DNA from: Sphingobium sp.
Lineage (GTDB): Bacteria; Pseudomonadota; Alphaproteobacteria; Sphingomonadales; Sphingomonadaceae
Length of the DNA stretch: 64,000 nt
Direction: 5' to 3'
Assembly (NCBI GenBank): GCA_017745115.1
Contig: JAGIAA010000008.1
Location: 1-64,000, forward strand
The notes beneath the pieces are model-generated. The model was not told where the DNA came from. It was given only the letters and a program-made list of their open reading frames with translations, and ran no database searches. Position 1 is the stretch's first letter, and every line of letters starts with the position of its first letter. The position numbers and the translations under genes are program-made. Shown here in pieces: positions 9,192 through 16,987 of this stretch.

Positions 9192-9881
9192 ATGCCTAAT
9201 TTAGAATTGCTTGATCGAAATGCTCACGGCGCTCTCAAGATGTCCCAACCGAGGGGGGCGGGGCGCAGTTTCATCCAGATCGTACCGGACGAAATCGTGG
9301 AAGCGAGCGCCAGGGCGCCGGTCTTTTTTACCAAAGACAAAGATTCGGGCCATTTCTATGTCGGAGTGATGTTGGGGTTCAAGGAAGGGGAGAACCTCCT
9401 TCAGGACAATGCGGGGCGAATGCCCGGTTTTGTGCCGCTCGATCTCGTCCGAGGGGGTTTCTACATTTCGGGCGAGCACATCGCGATCGATCGGGAAGAT
9501 GCGCGTTTTACGCTTGATGAGGGCGATCTCCTGTTTGGCGCGGATGGCGAACCCAGCGAGCGCTTGCGGTATGTGCAGCATGTGCTTGGCAGGGTGGAGC
9601 GCGGCATCAGGGAGAGTGATCGGTTCATCGCCGCGATGATGGAACTGCATCTGCTCGAACCGATCCAGATCTCGCTGAAATTCGACGATGGGGAAACCAT
9701 AGCCCTGCGTGGTCTCTACACTGTCAGTCTCGATCAGCTTCAGGATCTCGATGACCTCCAAGTGCTCGCATTGTTTCGCAGTGGCGATCTGCGACTAGCC
9801 TATGCCATCGCGCAGTCGCTTCGGCAGGTGCCGGTCCTGGCCGAGCAGCGCAATCGTCGCTTGGGTGACCTCGCGGTTTGA
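9192..9881 (+). CDS. SapC family protein
   Basis: A 229-residue soluble protein matching the SapC family (domain named after the Campylobacter S-layer gene region). Typical features are FVPLDLVRGGFYI near the middle and LLEPIQISLKFDDG followed by LRGLYTVSLDQL. It has no signal peptide. Its biochemical role is unknown. In sphingomonads it is found with cupin-like and halogenase genes next to TonB receptors, as here. The ATG at 9192 lies 8 bases after GAAAG, a moderate ribosome site. Its stop overlaps the start of the next gene. Confidence 0.85.
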   Translation: MPNLELLDRNAHGALKMSQPRGAGRSFIQIVPDEIVEASARAPVFFTKDKDSGHFYVGVMLGFKEGENLLQDNAGRMPGFVPLDLVRGGFYISGEHIAIDREDARFTLDEGDLLFGADGEPSERLRYVQHVLGRVERGIRESDRFIAAMMELHLLEPIQISLKFDDGETIALRGLYTVSLDQLQDLDDLQVLALFRSGDLRLAYAIAQSLRQVPVLAEQRNRRLGDLAV

Positions 9882-10900
9882 TCGGCGTGCGGCAGGTCCA
9901 AGGCATTCAGGCCGCCGAATTGAGCGACGGCGCAGCGTTCCATCGCGATGTCGTGCAACATTGCGAGCCAGTCATATTGCGCGGACTGTGCGGCGATTGG
10001 CCGGCAGTGGTTGCAGGGCGGCAAGAGTGGGCGGCGCTCGCCCGCTATCTCACGGAGAAGGATAGTGGCCGGACCGGTCGCGCGTTCATCGGTCACGCGA
10101 CGATCCGGGGGCGCTATGACTATGGCGGCCAAGCGGACGGCTTCAATTTTTCGTCCGAGATGCTGTCGGTCACGCAGGTGATCGAACGCATGACCGGGCA
10201 AGCGGGTGACCCCGACGCGCCGTCGATATATCTTGGTTCTCTCCCCATGTCGGAATGCCTGCCCGCCTTTGCCGCGGAAAACGCCGCCAGGTTGCTCGAT
10301 AGTTCGGTGGAGCCGCGGCTTTGGATTGGCACCGCATCTGATATCGCCTGCCACTATGACACCTTCGATAATCTGGCTTGCGTCGTTGCCGGCCGGCGGC
10401 GCTTTACGCTTTACCCGCCAGATTCAATCGGGGGCCTTTATGTCGGGCCGATCGATCATACGATGGCGGGTGCGCCGGTTGCACTCGCTGCGGGATCGGC
10501 GAAGGGTGATGAGCGCTATCCCCGGTTCGAGGCGGTGCGTGACCGCGCGATGGTCGCCGAATTGGAACCTGGCGATGCCCTGTTTCTCCCCAAGCTGTGG
10601 TGGCACCGGGTGGAAGCGACCGAGCCAGCAAACGTGCTGGTCAATTATTGGTGGGATGCTTTCAGCGCTGGACCGGATGCTCCCATGACGGCGATGATGC
10701 TGGCGATGATCGCGATTGCGGAGAGGCCTCTCGCGGAGCGCCACGCCTGGGCGGCCTGGTTCGATCATTATGTATTTCGCGAACGGGGTCATCCGCTCGC
10801 GCATTTGCCCGAGGCGCAGCACGGCATTCTCGGTGCGCTGAAATCCGGCAATTATGGTCGGATCCGCGCGTTTGTGATGCAAAAGTTGCGTGGGATGTGA
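9878..10900 (+). CDS. Cupin-like (cupin_8/JmjC fold) protein, putative Fe(II)/2-oxoglutarate hydroxylase
   Basis: A 340-residue protein of the cupin_8 group related to FIH-type hydroxylases. The metal triad is visible: HYD in IACHYDTFDN (about residues 158-162) and the distal His in LPKLWWHRVEA (about 243), along with the core GRRRFTLYPP. The family hydroxylates proteins or small molecules; the target here is unknown. The start is a TTG that overlaps the sapC stop in the tetranucleotide TTGA, so translation is probably coupled. SapC, this protein and the halogenase form the accessory set of the adjacent TBDR. Confidence 0.85.
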   Translation: MIGVRQVQGIQAAELSDGAAFHRDVVQHCEPVILRGLCGDWPAVVAGRQEWAALARYLTEKDSGRTGRAFIGHATIRGRYDYGGQADGFNFSSEMLSVTQVIERMTGQAGDPDAPSIYLGSLPMSECLPAFAAENAARLLDSSVEPRLWIGTASDIACHYDTFDNLACVVAGRRRFTLYPPDSIGGLYVGPIDHTMAGAPVALAAGSAKGDERYPRFEAVRDRAMVAELEPGDALFLPKLWWHRVEATEPANVLVNYWWDAFSAGPDAPMTAMMLAMIAIAERPLAERHAWAAWFDHYVFRERGHPLAHLPEAQHGILGALKSGNYGRIRAFVMQKLRGM

Positions 10901-11029
10901 AGGGCGCGAGTGCTCCGCCCTCCAATGAGTTATAATCGGAGTAAATAAGGAAAATTGCGGCCCATAATTCAGGGTTTTTCCGCCAAATTATCCGAAATTA
11001 TTGCGATTAAGCCAGTTGACCGAATCGAT

Positions 11030-11045
11030 ATTACACCGACAAATA
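11030..11045 (+). promoter_or_regulatory. GntR-type box before the esterase/GH27 operon
   Basis: ATTACACCGACAAATA, 26 bp upstream of the esterase ATG. A second, weaker resemblance (TCGGAGTAAATA near 10937-10948) lies about 80 bp further up. The intergenic stretch is AT-rich compared with its surroundings, as expected for a promoter. Confidence 0.65.
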
Positions 11046-11071
11046 AGGTATTAGGCAATTAGGAGGGCAGA

Positions 11072-12148
11072 ATGCGATCGGCAATGTGGCGAACTTCAGT
11101 GGGATTGACGTTGGCCGCCTTGGCAGTTGCGACACCGCTAGCGGCGCAAGTTGGAACCGAGGCGCCGCCGCCGGTCGCCGGCGCGCCGAAGGTCACCTTG
11201 CAGCGCGTGACCATTCATTCGGCAGCCATCGCCGGCAATCTGGAAGGCGAGGCCGCCGATCGACGGGTCATCATCGTGTTGCCGCCCAGCTATGCGAAGG
11301 AGCCCAAGCGTCGCTATCCCGTGGTCTATGCGCTTCATGGCTATTCCATCGATCCCGAGCAGTGGATCAAGGAAATCCGCGTCCCGCAGACTGTGGAAGG
11401 CGCCTTCGGCAAGGGCGCGCGGGAGATGATCGTCGTGCTGCCGGACAGCAAGACCATCTATAATGGCTCCATGTATTCGAGCTCGGCGACGACGGGTGAT
11501 TTCGAGGCTTTCATTGCCCGCGATGTCGTGTCCTATGTCGACGCGCACTATCGCACCTTTGCCCGCAGGGAGAGCCGCGGGCTCGTCGGCCACTCAATGG
11601 GCGGTTACGGCGCGACGCGGATCGGTATGAAGCATGCGGATGTTTTCGGCGCGCTGTATCTGATGAGTGCTTGCTGCCTGTCGGCACGCGATGCTGGCCC
11701 CGTCGACGAGAAGGCCAGCGCGGCATTTGCCGCGCTCAAGTCGCCGGCCGAGTCCGCGGGACTGGATTTCATGATGCGCGCCCAACTCTCCGTTGCGGCC
11801 GCCTGGTCGCCCAATCCCAAGAAGCCGCCGCTGTACCTGGATCTGCCGGTCAAGGACGGTGTCGTGCAGAAAGACGTGCTGGCGAAGTGGGCGGCCAATG
11901 CGCCGCTGAGCTTCGTGGACCAATATATCGGCAATCTACGGAAATATAAGGCGATTGCCATGGATGTGGGGGACAAGGACGGCCTGAAGGTCGACCAGCA
12001 GAAACTCCACGAAGTGCTCGAGAGCTACGGCATTGCGAACAGCTTCGAAATCTATGCCGGCACGCATACCAGCTATGTCGCGTATCGCTTCCAGGACAAT
12101 GTGCTACCTTTCTTCAGCAGGACTCTCGCTTTCGGAGCCAAGCCTTGA
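11072..12148 (+). CDS. Secreted CE1-like esterase (alpha/beta hydrolase)
   Basis: A 358-residue protein with a signal peptide ending near ATPLAAQ. The esterase D/feruloyl esterase fold shows in YPVVYALHGY (oxyanion region), the nucleophile elbow GHSMGGYG (Ser about 175), an Asp in DVGDKDG (about 300) and the His in AGTHTSY (about 332). Family members release acetyl or feruloyl groups from plant polysaccharides; the specific ester cannot be read from the sequence. ATG 11072 has AGGAGGG 7 bases upstream. It heads an operon with the overlapping GH27 gene and has a GntR-type box in its promoter. Confidence 0.85.
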   Translation: MRSAMWRTSVGLTLAALAVATPLAAQVGTEAPPPVAGAPKVTLQRVTIHSAAIAGNLEGEAADRRVIIVLPPSYAKEPKRRYPVVYALHGYSIDPEQWIKEIRVPQTVEGAFGKGAREMIVVLPDSKTIYNGSMYSSSATTGDFEAFIARDVVSYVDAHYRTFARRESRGLVGHSMGGYGATRIGMKHADVFGALYLMSACCLSARDAGPVDEKASAAFAALKSPAESAGLDFMMRAQLSVAAAWSPNPKKPPLYLDLPVKDGVVQKDVLAKWAANAPLSFVDQYIGNLRKYKAIAMDVGDKDGLKVDQQKLHEVLESYGIANSFEIYAGTHTSYVAYRFQDNVLPFFSRTLAFGAKP

Positions 12149-14043
12149 AGACCTTCAAGCTGGCTATCTTTTTCGCCGCCACGGCAGTCGCTGCGCTCAA
12201 TCCGGTCTTTGCCGACCCGCTCACGCCGACGGGAAAATGGAGCGCTTATGGTCATGGCGCCGCCAAGCTTCCACCGATGGGCTGGAATAGCTGGAACGCC
12301 TTCAACAGCGATATCAACGAAGAGAAGGTGATGGCTTCGGCCAAGATCATTCTTGACTCTGGACTGGCGGCTAAGGGCTATCGCTATATCAATCTGGACG
12401 ACGGCTGGTGGCTCAAGCGGCGCCAGCCGGACGGACGCATGATCATCCGCGCAGCCAATTTCCCTTCGGCTGCCACGACCGATGGAATGACCAGCTTTCG
12501 CCCCTTCACTGACAAGCTGCACGCCATGGGCTTCAAGGCAGGCATCTATTCCGACATCGGCCGGAACAGTTGCGGGCAGGTCTACACCTCCAATTTTCCC
12601 AACCAGCCTGAGGGAACCGTCGCCGAGCGCGAGGTCGGCCTGTACGGCCATATCGAACAGGACGTCGCGCTCTATTTCAAGGAGTGGGGCTTTGACATGC
12701 TCAAGGTGGACGCCTGCGGCGTGCGGGCGCTCGCCTCGACGAGCCCGCTGGTCAAGTCCGGCCAATACCGCGCCCTCGAGCCCTTGATCGACGCCGAATC
12801 CTTGGGGCGCACCGACATCGCCACCGTCCGCCAGCTCTATCAGTCCGTGGGAGCAGCGCTTCTCAAGAACAATCCTGATGAGGATTTCATATTTTCGCTC
12901 TGCCTCTGGGGCTCGGCCAACGTGCGCGAATGGGCGAAGGACGTGGGCAATATATCCCGCTCGAGCGAGGATATTTCGCCCAACTGGAGCCGCTTTCTTC
13001 ACAATCTCGACAGTGTCTCGCGGCGGGCGCTTTATGCTCATCCCGGCTCTTGGAACGACCCTGACATGCTGTTTATCGGCAGTGGCGAGTTTGACGCCGA
13101 TCATCTCGTCGCGGCCCAATCCCATTTTTCACTCTGGGCCATTCTCAACGCGCCTCTGATCATCGGCTATGACCTGCGCAAGGCAACGCCCGCGATTATG
13201 GATATATTGGGCAACAGCCGGATCATCGCGCTCAACCAGGATCCTGCCGGCAACCAGGCGGTGCTCACTTTCGATTCTGACGATGTCAGCATTTTCGTGA
13301 AGACGCTGGCTTCGGGCGACAAGGCTGTGGCGCTCGTCAATCGCACTTCGGCCCCGATCGAAGCCAGGCTCACCGCGAACCATCTGAAGCTGCGGGAAGA
13401 CATGGACGTGAGCCTCACCGATCTGTGGACGAACGAACAGCGCTCGTTCCGTGGCGAGCTGAAAATGCAGATGCAGCCGCGCCAGACACTGGTCTTCATG
13501 ACCAAGGGAACGCGCCGCTTCCCAGACGGTCTCTACCTCTCCGAAATGCCGGGTCAGGTGAACCCCGCGGTCGACGGTGTCGTCGCTCCGGAAATCGAAC
13601 CACTCATCCATCGCGGACTGCTTCCGTGGCGGGGCACGCGGGGCACGGGCGAACGCCCGCATTATGGCGGTTGGGGCGGCTCACAGGCGGACAGCACCCC
13701 TTATGGCCAGGAACTCTCAATTGCAGGTCGCAGGTTCGATACCGGGATCGGTGCTCTGGCCAATTCGCGTCTTGAGGTGAGGAACGACAGGAACTTCCGC
13801 ACTTTCAAGGCCGAAGTGGGTGTGGATGACTCCGGGCGCGCGAAAAGCGCCGTGGTGACTTTCGCCCTATATGGCGATGGCAAGCTGATCGCCCGCTCGA
13901 AGGCAATGCATTGGGGGGATAAATCTGAGCCGCTGATTGCGAGCGTTCAAGGCGTCAAGCTGATCGAGTTGGTCGCACGCACGGCAACCGCGACCGATTT
14001 TCCTCAGCCAATAACCTGGGGTGACGCTGCTCTGACTTACTGA
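12145..14043 (+). CDS. Glycoside hydrolase family 27 with C-terminal NPCBM-like domain
   Basis: A 632-residue secreted enzyme with a signal peptide ending near NPVFADP. The GH27 barrel has PPMGWNSWNAF (about residues 43-53), YINLDDGWW, the nucleophile in MLKVDACG (about 188) and the acid/base in WNDPDML (about 305). A beta-sandwich domain follows, and the last 140 residues resemble an NPCBM carbohydrate-binding module. Family activities include alpha-galactosidase and beta-L-arabinopyranosidase; both fit an arabinogalactan-type substrate. The start is TTG 12145, overlapping the esterase stop as TTGA. It converges with the GntR gene, sharing 7 bp at the ends. Confidence 0.88.
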   Translation: MKTFKLAIFFAATAVAALNPVFADPLTPTGKWSAYGHGAAKLPPMGWNSWNAFNSDINEEKVMASAKIILDSGLAAKGYRYINLDDGWWLKRRQPDGRMIIRAANFPSAATTDGMTSFRPFTDKLHAMGFKAGIYSDIGRNSCGQVYTSNFPNQPEGTVAEREVGLYGHIEQDVALYFKEWGFDMLKVDACGVRALASTSPLVKSGQYRALEPLIDAESLGRTDIATVRQLYQSVGAALLKNNPDEDFIFSLCLWGSANVREWAKDVGNISRSSEDISPNWSRFLHNLDSVSRRALYAHPGSWNDPDMLFIGSGEFDADHLVAAQSHFSLWAILNAPLIIGYDLRKATPAIMDILGNSRIIALNQDPAGNQAVLTFDSDDVSIFVKTLASGDKAVALVNRTSAPIEARLTANHLKLREDMDVSLTDLWTNEQRSFRGELKMQMQPRQTLVFMTKGTRRFPDGLYLSEMPGQVNPAVDGVVAPEIEPLIHRGLLPWRGTRGTGERPHYGGWGGSQADSTPYGQELSIAGRRFDTGIGALANSRLEVRNDRNFRTFKAEVGVDDSGRAKSAVVTFALYGDGKLIARSKAMHWGDKSEPLIASVQGVKLIELVARTATATDFPQPITWGDAALTY

Positions 14044-14870
14044 GCGTCGGTGGCGTCTTCGTCGCTCTCGGGCGCGCCGGCTTCGGCTCGGTGCGCCTGC
14101 ATGGCGGATCTTGTGTCCTCCAGTGCCAGATCGACAAGCACGCGCATGGCCACGCTGGCTGCTTCCCCATCACCCGCTGCGATTGCATCGAACGCGCGGG
14201 CATGATCCGGCACAGGATCGCGGGGTAACACGCGGGTACGCTGCTTGAACTTGGTGGTCCAATTGACGGCGGCGCTGATACTGGCGCTGAGAGCAACGAG
14301 GGCATTGTTGTGGGTTGCGCGTAGCAAGGCGTCGTGGAAATCACGGTCGGCGGCACGCCCTTCCTCGGTTGCCAGCGTATGCCGCCGCATTCGCGCGAGC
14401 GCGCTTTTCATTGCCTTGATGTCGGATTTGTCACGCCGCTCGGCAGCGATTCGGGCGGCGTTGGGTTCGACGATGCTGCGCAATTCGAAAAGATCGCGCA
14501 CGAACTCCATGTCCGGCTCGCCCGAAAAGGCCCAGGCCAGGACTGCGGGGTCGAGCAAGTTCCACCGATTGCGCGGCAAAACGATCGTGCCGATCTTCGG
14601 TCGGCTTTCGACCAGACCCTTGGCGGTCAGGACCTGAACAGCTTCGCGATAGGCGCTCCGGGAGATGTCGAGCGCTTCCGCATTTTCGACTTCGCCCGTG
14701 AGCCGTTCGCCTGGTGCAATAGCGCCGGAAACGATTGCAGATCCCAGATAATGGGCCACCGCGCCGCGAAGGCGCCGCCCTGAGCCTTTCGGGGACGTGA
14801 TTATCCCCTCGGGGTCGATCTCAAAGGCTCCTTCGGGTGACGGGAGCCGGTTCCCATCGTCTGCTTTCAT
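14037..14870 (-). CDS. GntR-family (FadR/FCD subgroup) transcriptional regulator
   Basis: A 277-residue regulator. A winged helix lies at about residues 28-98 (LRGAVAHYLGSAIVSG, ISRSAYREAVQVL, KGLVESRPKIGT), followed by an all-helical FCD domain. The FCD metal ligands are only partly present: DFHDALL and PDHARAF are there, but the usual third His near the end (MRxHL) reads MRVLVD. It is divergent from the AraD1-like gene and a GntR-type box lies between them. I infer that it controls the ATTAGTCCGACAAATA boxes across the arabinose locus, with an arabinose-pathway acid as the likely ligand. Confidence 0.88.
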   Translation of the reverse strand: MKADDGNRLPSPEGAFEIDPEGIITSPKGSGRRLRGAVAHYLGSAIVSGAIAPGERLTGEVENAEALDISRSAYREAVQVLTAKGLVESRPKIGTIVLPRNRWNLLDPAVLAWAFSGEPDMEFVRDLFELRSIVEPNAARIAAERRDKSDIKAMKSALARMRRHTLATEEGRAADRDFHDALLRATHNNALVALSASISAAVNWTTKFKQRTRVLPRDPVPDHARAFDAIAAGDGEAASVAMRVLVDLALEDTRSAMQAHRAEAGAPESDEDATDAQ

Positions 14871-14933
14871 GAACCGTTCATACCAGTGCTACCTTTGCAA
14901 TCAACGCAAAGATGCGGGATTGCCATTCGCGGG

Positions 14934-14949
14934 AATATGTCGGAGTAAT
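14934..14949 (-). promoter_or_regulatory. GntR-type box between gntR and araD1-like gene
   Basis: On the minus strand it reads ATTACTCCGACATATT. It lies 64 bp from the regulator start and 62 bp from the AraD1-like start, in the right place for autoregulation and control of the pathway genes. Confidence 0.6.
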
Positions 14950-15010
14950 AGAAGGACGCGCGGAATTTTTCCAGCGCGTGGCTTCCGCACAAACAGGAGG
15001 GGTTTTTCGA

Positions 15011-16003
15011 ATGGATTTCCGGTTGTTGCAACATCGGGATGCGAATGGGAGACGGCGTGTCATCGCGGCAAATGCCGATGGAGCAAGATTTGTCACCGGT
15101 GTGGAAAGCGTCCGCCGTCTCGCCGAGACGGCCATTGCGCGGGGAATGACCCTGCTGGAGGCGATCAAGGCGTATGGCACCGACGAGACGGTCGATCTGG
15201 CTGAGGAATTTGCTGCAGCGCGACTGCTGGCTCCCATTGATCATGAAGATCCGGCCCATCTCTATCTCACGGGAACCGGCCTGACGCACCTCGGCTCCGC
15301 CGAGGGGCGCGACAAGATGCACCGTGCAGCGCAGGAAGCGGCCAATGTCACGGACTCCATGCGCATGTTTCTCGAAGGTGTCGAAAGCGGCAAGCCGGCC
15401 GCTGGTGAGATCGGTTGCCAACCGGAATGGTTCTACAAGGGCAATGGCAGCCAGCTTGTTGGTTCGGGTGAAGCGCTAGACATGCCGGAATTCGCCCAGG
15501 ATGGCGGGGAAGAGCCCGAGCTGGCCGGCATCTATCTCATAGGTCCCGATGGCGCCCCTTTTCGCCTGGGTTTCGCGCTCGCCAATGAATTCAGCGACCA
15601 TGTCACCGAGCGCCACAATTATCTGTGGCTGGCCCACTCCAAGCTGCGCAAGGCCGCGCTCGGGCCCGAACTGCTGGTGGGTAGTCTTCCACAGGATGTA
15701 CATGGCGTTAGCCGCATAACGCGCGGTGGACAGACGGTCTGGGAAAAGCCCTTTCTCTCTGGCGAGCAGAACATGTCGCACAGCTTCGCCAATCTTGAGC
15801 ATCATCACTTCAAATATGGGCTGTTCCGCCAACCTGGCGACATCCATGTCCATTTCTTCGGGACTGCGACGCTCTCCTTTGCCGATGGCGTCCGCACCCA
15901 GGTTGGTGACGTTTTCGAGATTGAGGCGGCACCTTTTTCCCTGCCTCTCCGCAATGCGCTCGTACGATCACCGGCGGATCCTGTCCTGGTGAGGTCGCTC
16001 TAG
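15011..16003 (+). CDS. AraD1/GguC-like protein of the fumarylacetoacetate hydrolase superfamily
   Basis: A 330-residue cytoplasmic protein matching the AraD1 (GguC-like) group, with FAH-fold features in the second half: GIYLIGPDGAPFRLGFALANEF, LAHSKLRKAALGPELLVG and HVHFFGTATLSFADG. FAH-fold proteins of pentose pathways act on 2-keto-3-deoxy acids, and I infer processing of 2-keto-3-deoxy-L-arabonate. The start ATG 15011 has AGGAGGGG 7 bases upstream; an in-frame ATG at 14912 precedes the operator box and is unlikely. It is followed after 2 bp by the sugar dehydrogenase gene. Confidence 0.85.
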   Translation: MDFRLLQHRDANGRRRVIAANADGARFVTGVESVRRLAETAIARGMTLLEAIKAYGTDETVDLAEEFAAARLLAPIDHEDPAHLYLTGTGLTHLGSAEGRDKMHRAAQEAANVTDSMRMFLEGVESGKPAAGEIGCQPEWFYKGNGSQLVGSGEALDMPEFAQDGGEEPELAGIYLIGPDGAPFRLGFALANEFSDHVTERHNYLWLAHSKLRKAALGPELLVGSLPQDVHGVSRITRGGQTVWEKPFLSGEQNMSHSFANLEHHHFKYGLFRQPGDIHVHFFGTATLSFADGVRTQVGDVFEIEAAPFSLPLRNALVRSPADPVLVRSL

Positions 16004-16005
16004 TC

Positions 16006-16932
16006 GTGTCTCCGATCCGCATTGCCATTATCGGGGCGGGCAAGATCGCCTGCGATCAACATCTGCCTGCGATCACCGCCTCTTCGGATTTCGTCCTTGC
16101 CGGAACTGTCGGTCCAGTCGACCCGTGCCTCACGGACGTGCCACATTTCGCTACGCTGGATGCGTTGCTGGAGGCGGATCCGTCCGTTGCGGCCGCCGCC
16201 ATCTGCACGCCTCCACAACTGCGACACGCGCTCGCCAGCGCGGCGATAGCACGGCGCTTGCACGTGCTTCTGGAGAAGCCCCCCGGCGCAACTCTCGGCG
16301 AGGTGGCGGCCCTTCGGCAGGCAGCGTCCGACGCAAATGTCACCCTGTTCGCAAGCTGGCATTCCCGCTTCGCTGCGGGCGTGGCGCCAGCGCGTGAATG
16401 GCTCGTCGGGAAACGGATCGGCAAGGCCTCTATCATCTGGCGCGAGGACGTGCGCGTATGGCATCCCGGTCAGGCCTGGATATGGCAAGCTGGCGGCCTC
16501 GGCGTGTTCGATCCGGGCATCAATGCACTTTCGATCGCCACTGAAATATTTGCGGAGCCGCTATTTCTTGTGAGCGCGGCGCTGGAAACACCCTCCAATT
16601 GCGCGGCTCCGGTGGCTGCCCAGCTGGATATGCGCCTGGGATCCGGGGCTGCGGTAAATGTGGACCTCGATTTCCTGCAAGTCGGGCCGCAAAGCTGGGA
16701 CATCACCGTCGAGACCGACGCTGGCACGCTCAAGCTTGCGATGGGGGGTGCGCTGCTCACCCTGCCCGAGGGCCACACCGCGTCGGAGGATAAGGAATAT
16801 CCCGCAGTTTATGCGCATTTCGCGGAACTGATCCGAAATGGAAAGAGCGACGTTGACGTCCGCCCGCTCGCCCTCGTTGCGGATGCCTTCCTCATCGGCC
16901 ACCACGAAAAAACCGCGCCTTTCATCGAGTGA
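16006..16932 (+). CDS. L-arabinose/D-galactose 1-dehydrogenase (Gfo/Idh/MocA family)
   Basis: A 308-residue NAD(P)-dependent dehydrogenase. The Rossmann start is AIIGAGKIACDQHLPAI, the cofactor/active-site EKPPGATLGEV lies at about 90-100, and the substrate domain has WREDVRVWHPGQAWIW and GGLGVFDPGINALS. These stretches closely resemble the Azospirillum brasilense L-arabinose 1-dehydrogenase as I remember it. It oxidises the pentose to the lactone, the first step of the non-phosphorylative pathway. The start is GTG 16006, two bases after the preceding stop, so the two genes form an operon. A lactonase and the final semialdehyde dehydrogenase were not found in the window. Confidence 0.9.
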   Translation: MSPIRIAIIGAGKIACDQHLPAITASSDFVLAGTVGPVDPCLTDVPHFATLDALLEADPSVAAAAICTPPQLRHALASAAIARRLHVLLEKPPGATLGEVAALRQAASDANVTLFASWHSRFAAGVAPAREWLVGKRIGKASIIWREDVRVWHPGQAWIWQAGGLGVFDPGINALSIATEIFAEPLFLVSAALETPSNCAAPVAAQLDMRLGSGAAVNVDLDFLQVGPQSWDITVETDAGTLKLAMGGALLTLPEGHTASEDKEYPAVYAHFAELIRNGKSDVDVRPLALVADAFLIGHHEKTAPFIE

Positions 16933-16950
16933 AGGGCGCGGCCAGGGAGA

Positions 16951-16981
16951 GGAGACGACGGCGGTGTACGCCGTCGTCTCC
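16951..16981. terminator. Perfect bidirectional hairpin between convergent operons
   Basis: A 13-bp perfect stem, GGAGACGACGGCG (16951-16963) and its complement (16969-16981), with a 5-base loop. It lies between the dehydrogenase (+) and GH51 (-) stop codons and fits a shared terminator, although no T-tract follows on either strand. Confidence 0.65.
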
Positions 16982-16987
16982 TTGGGC

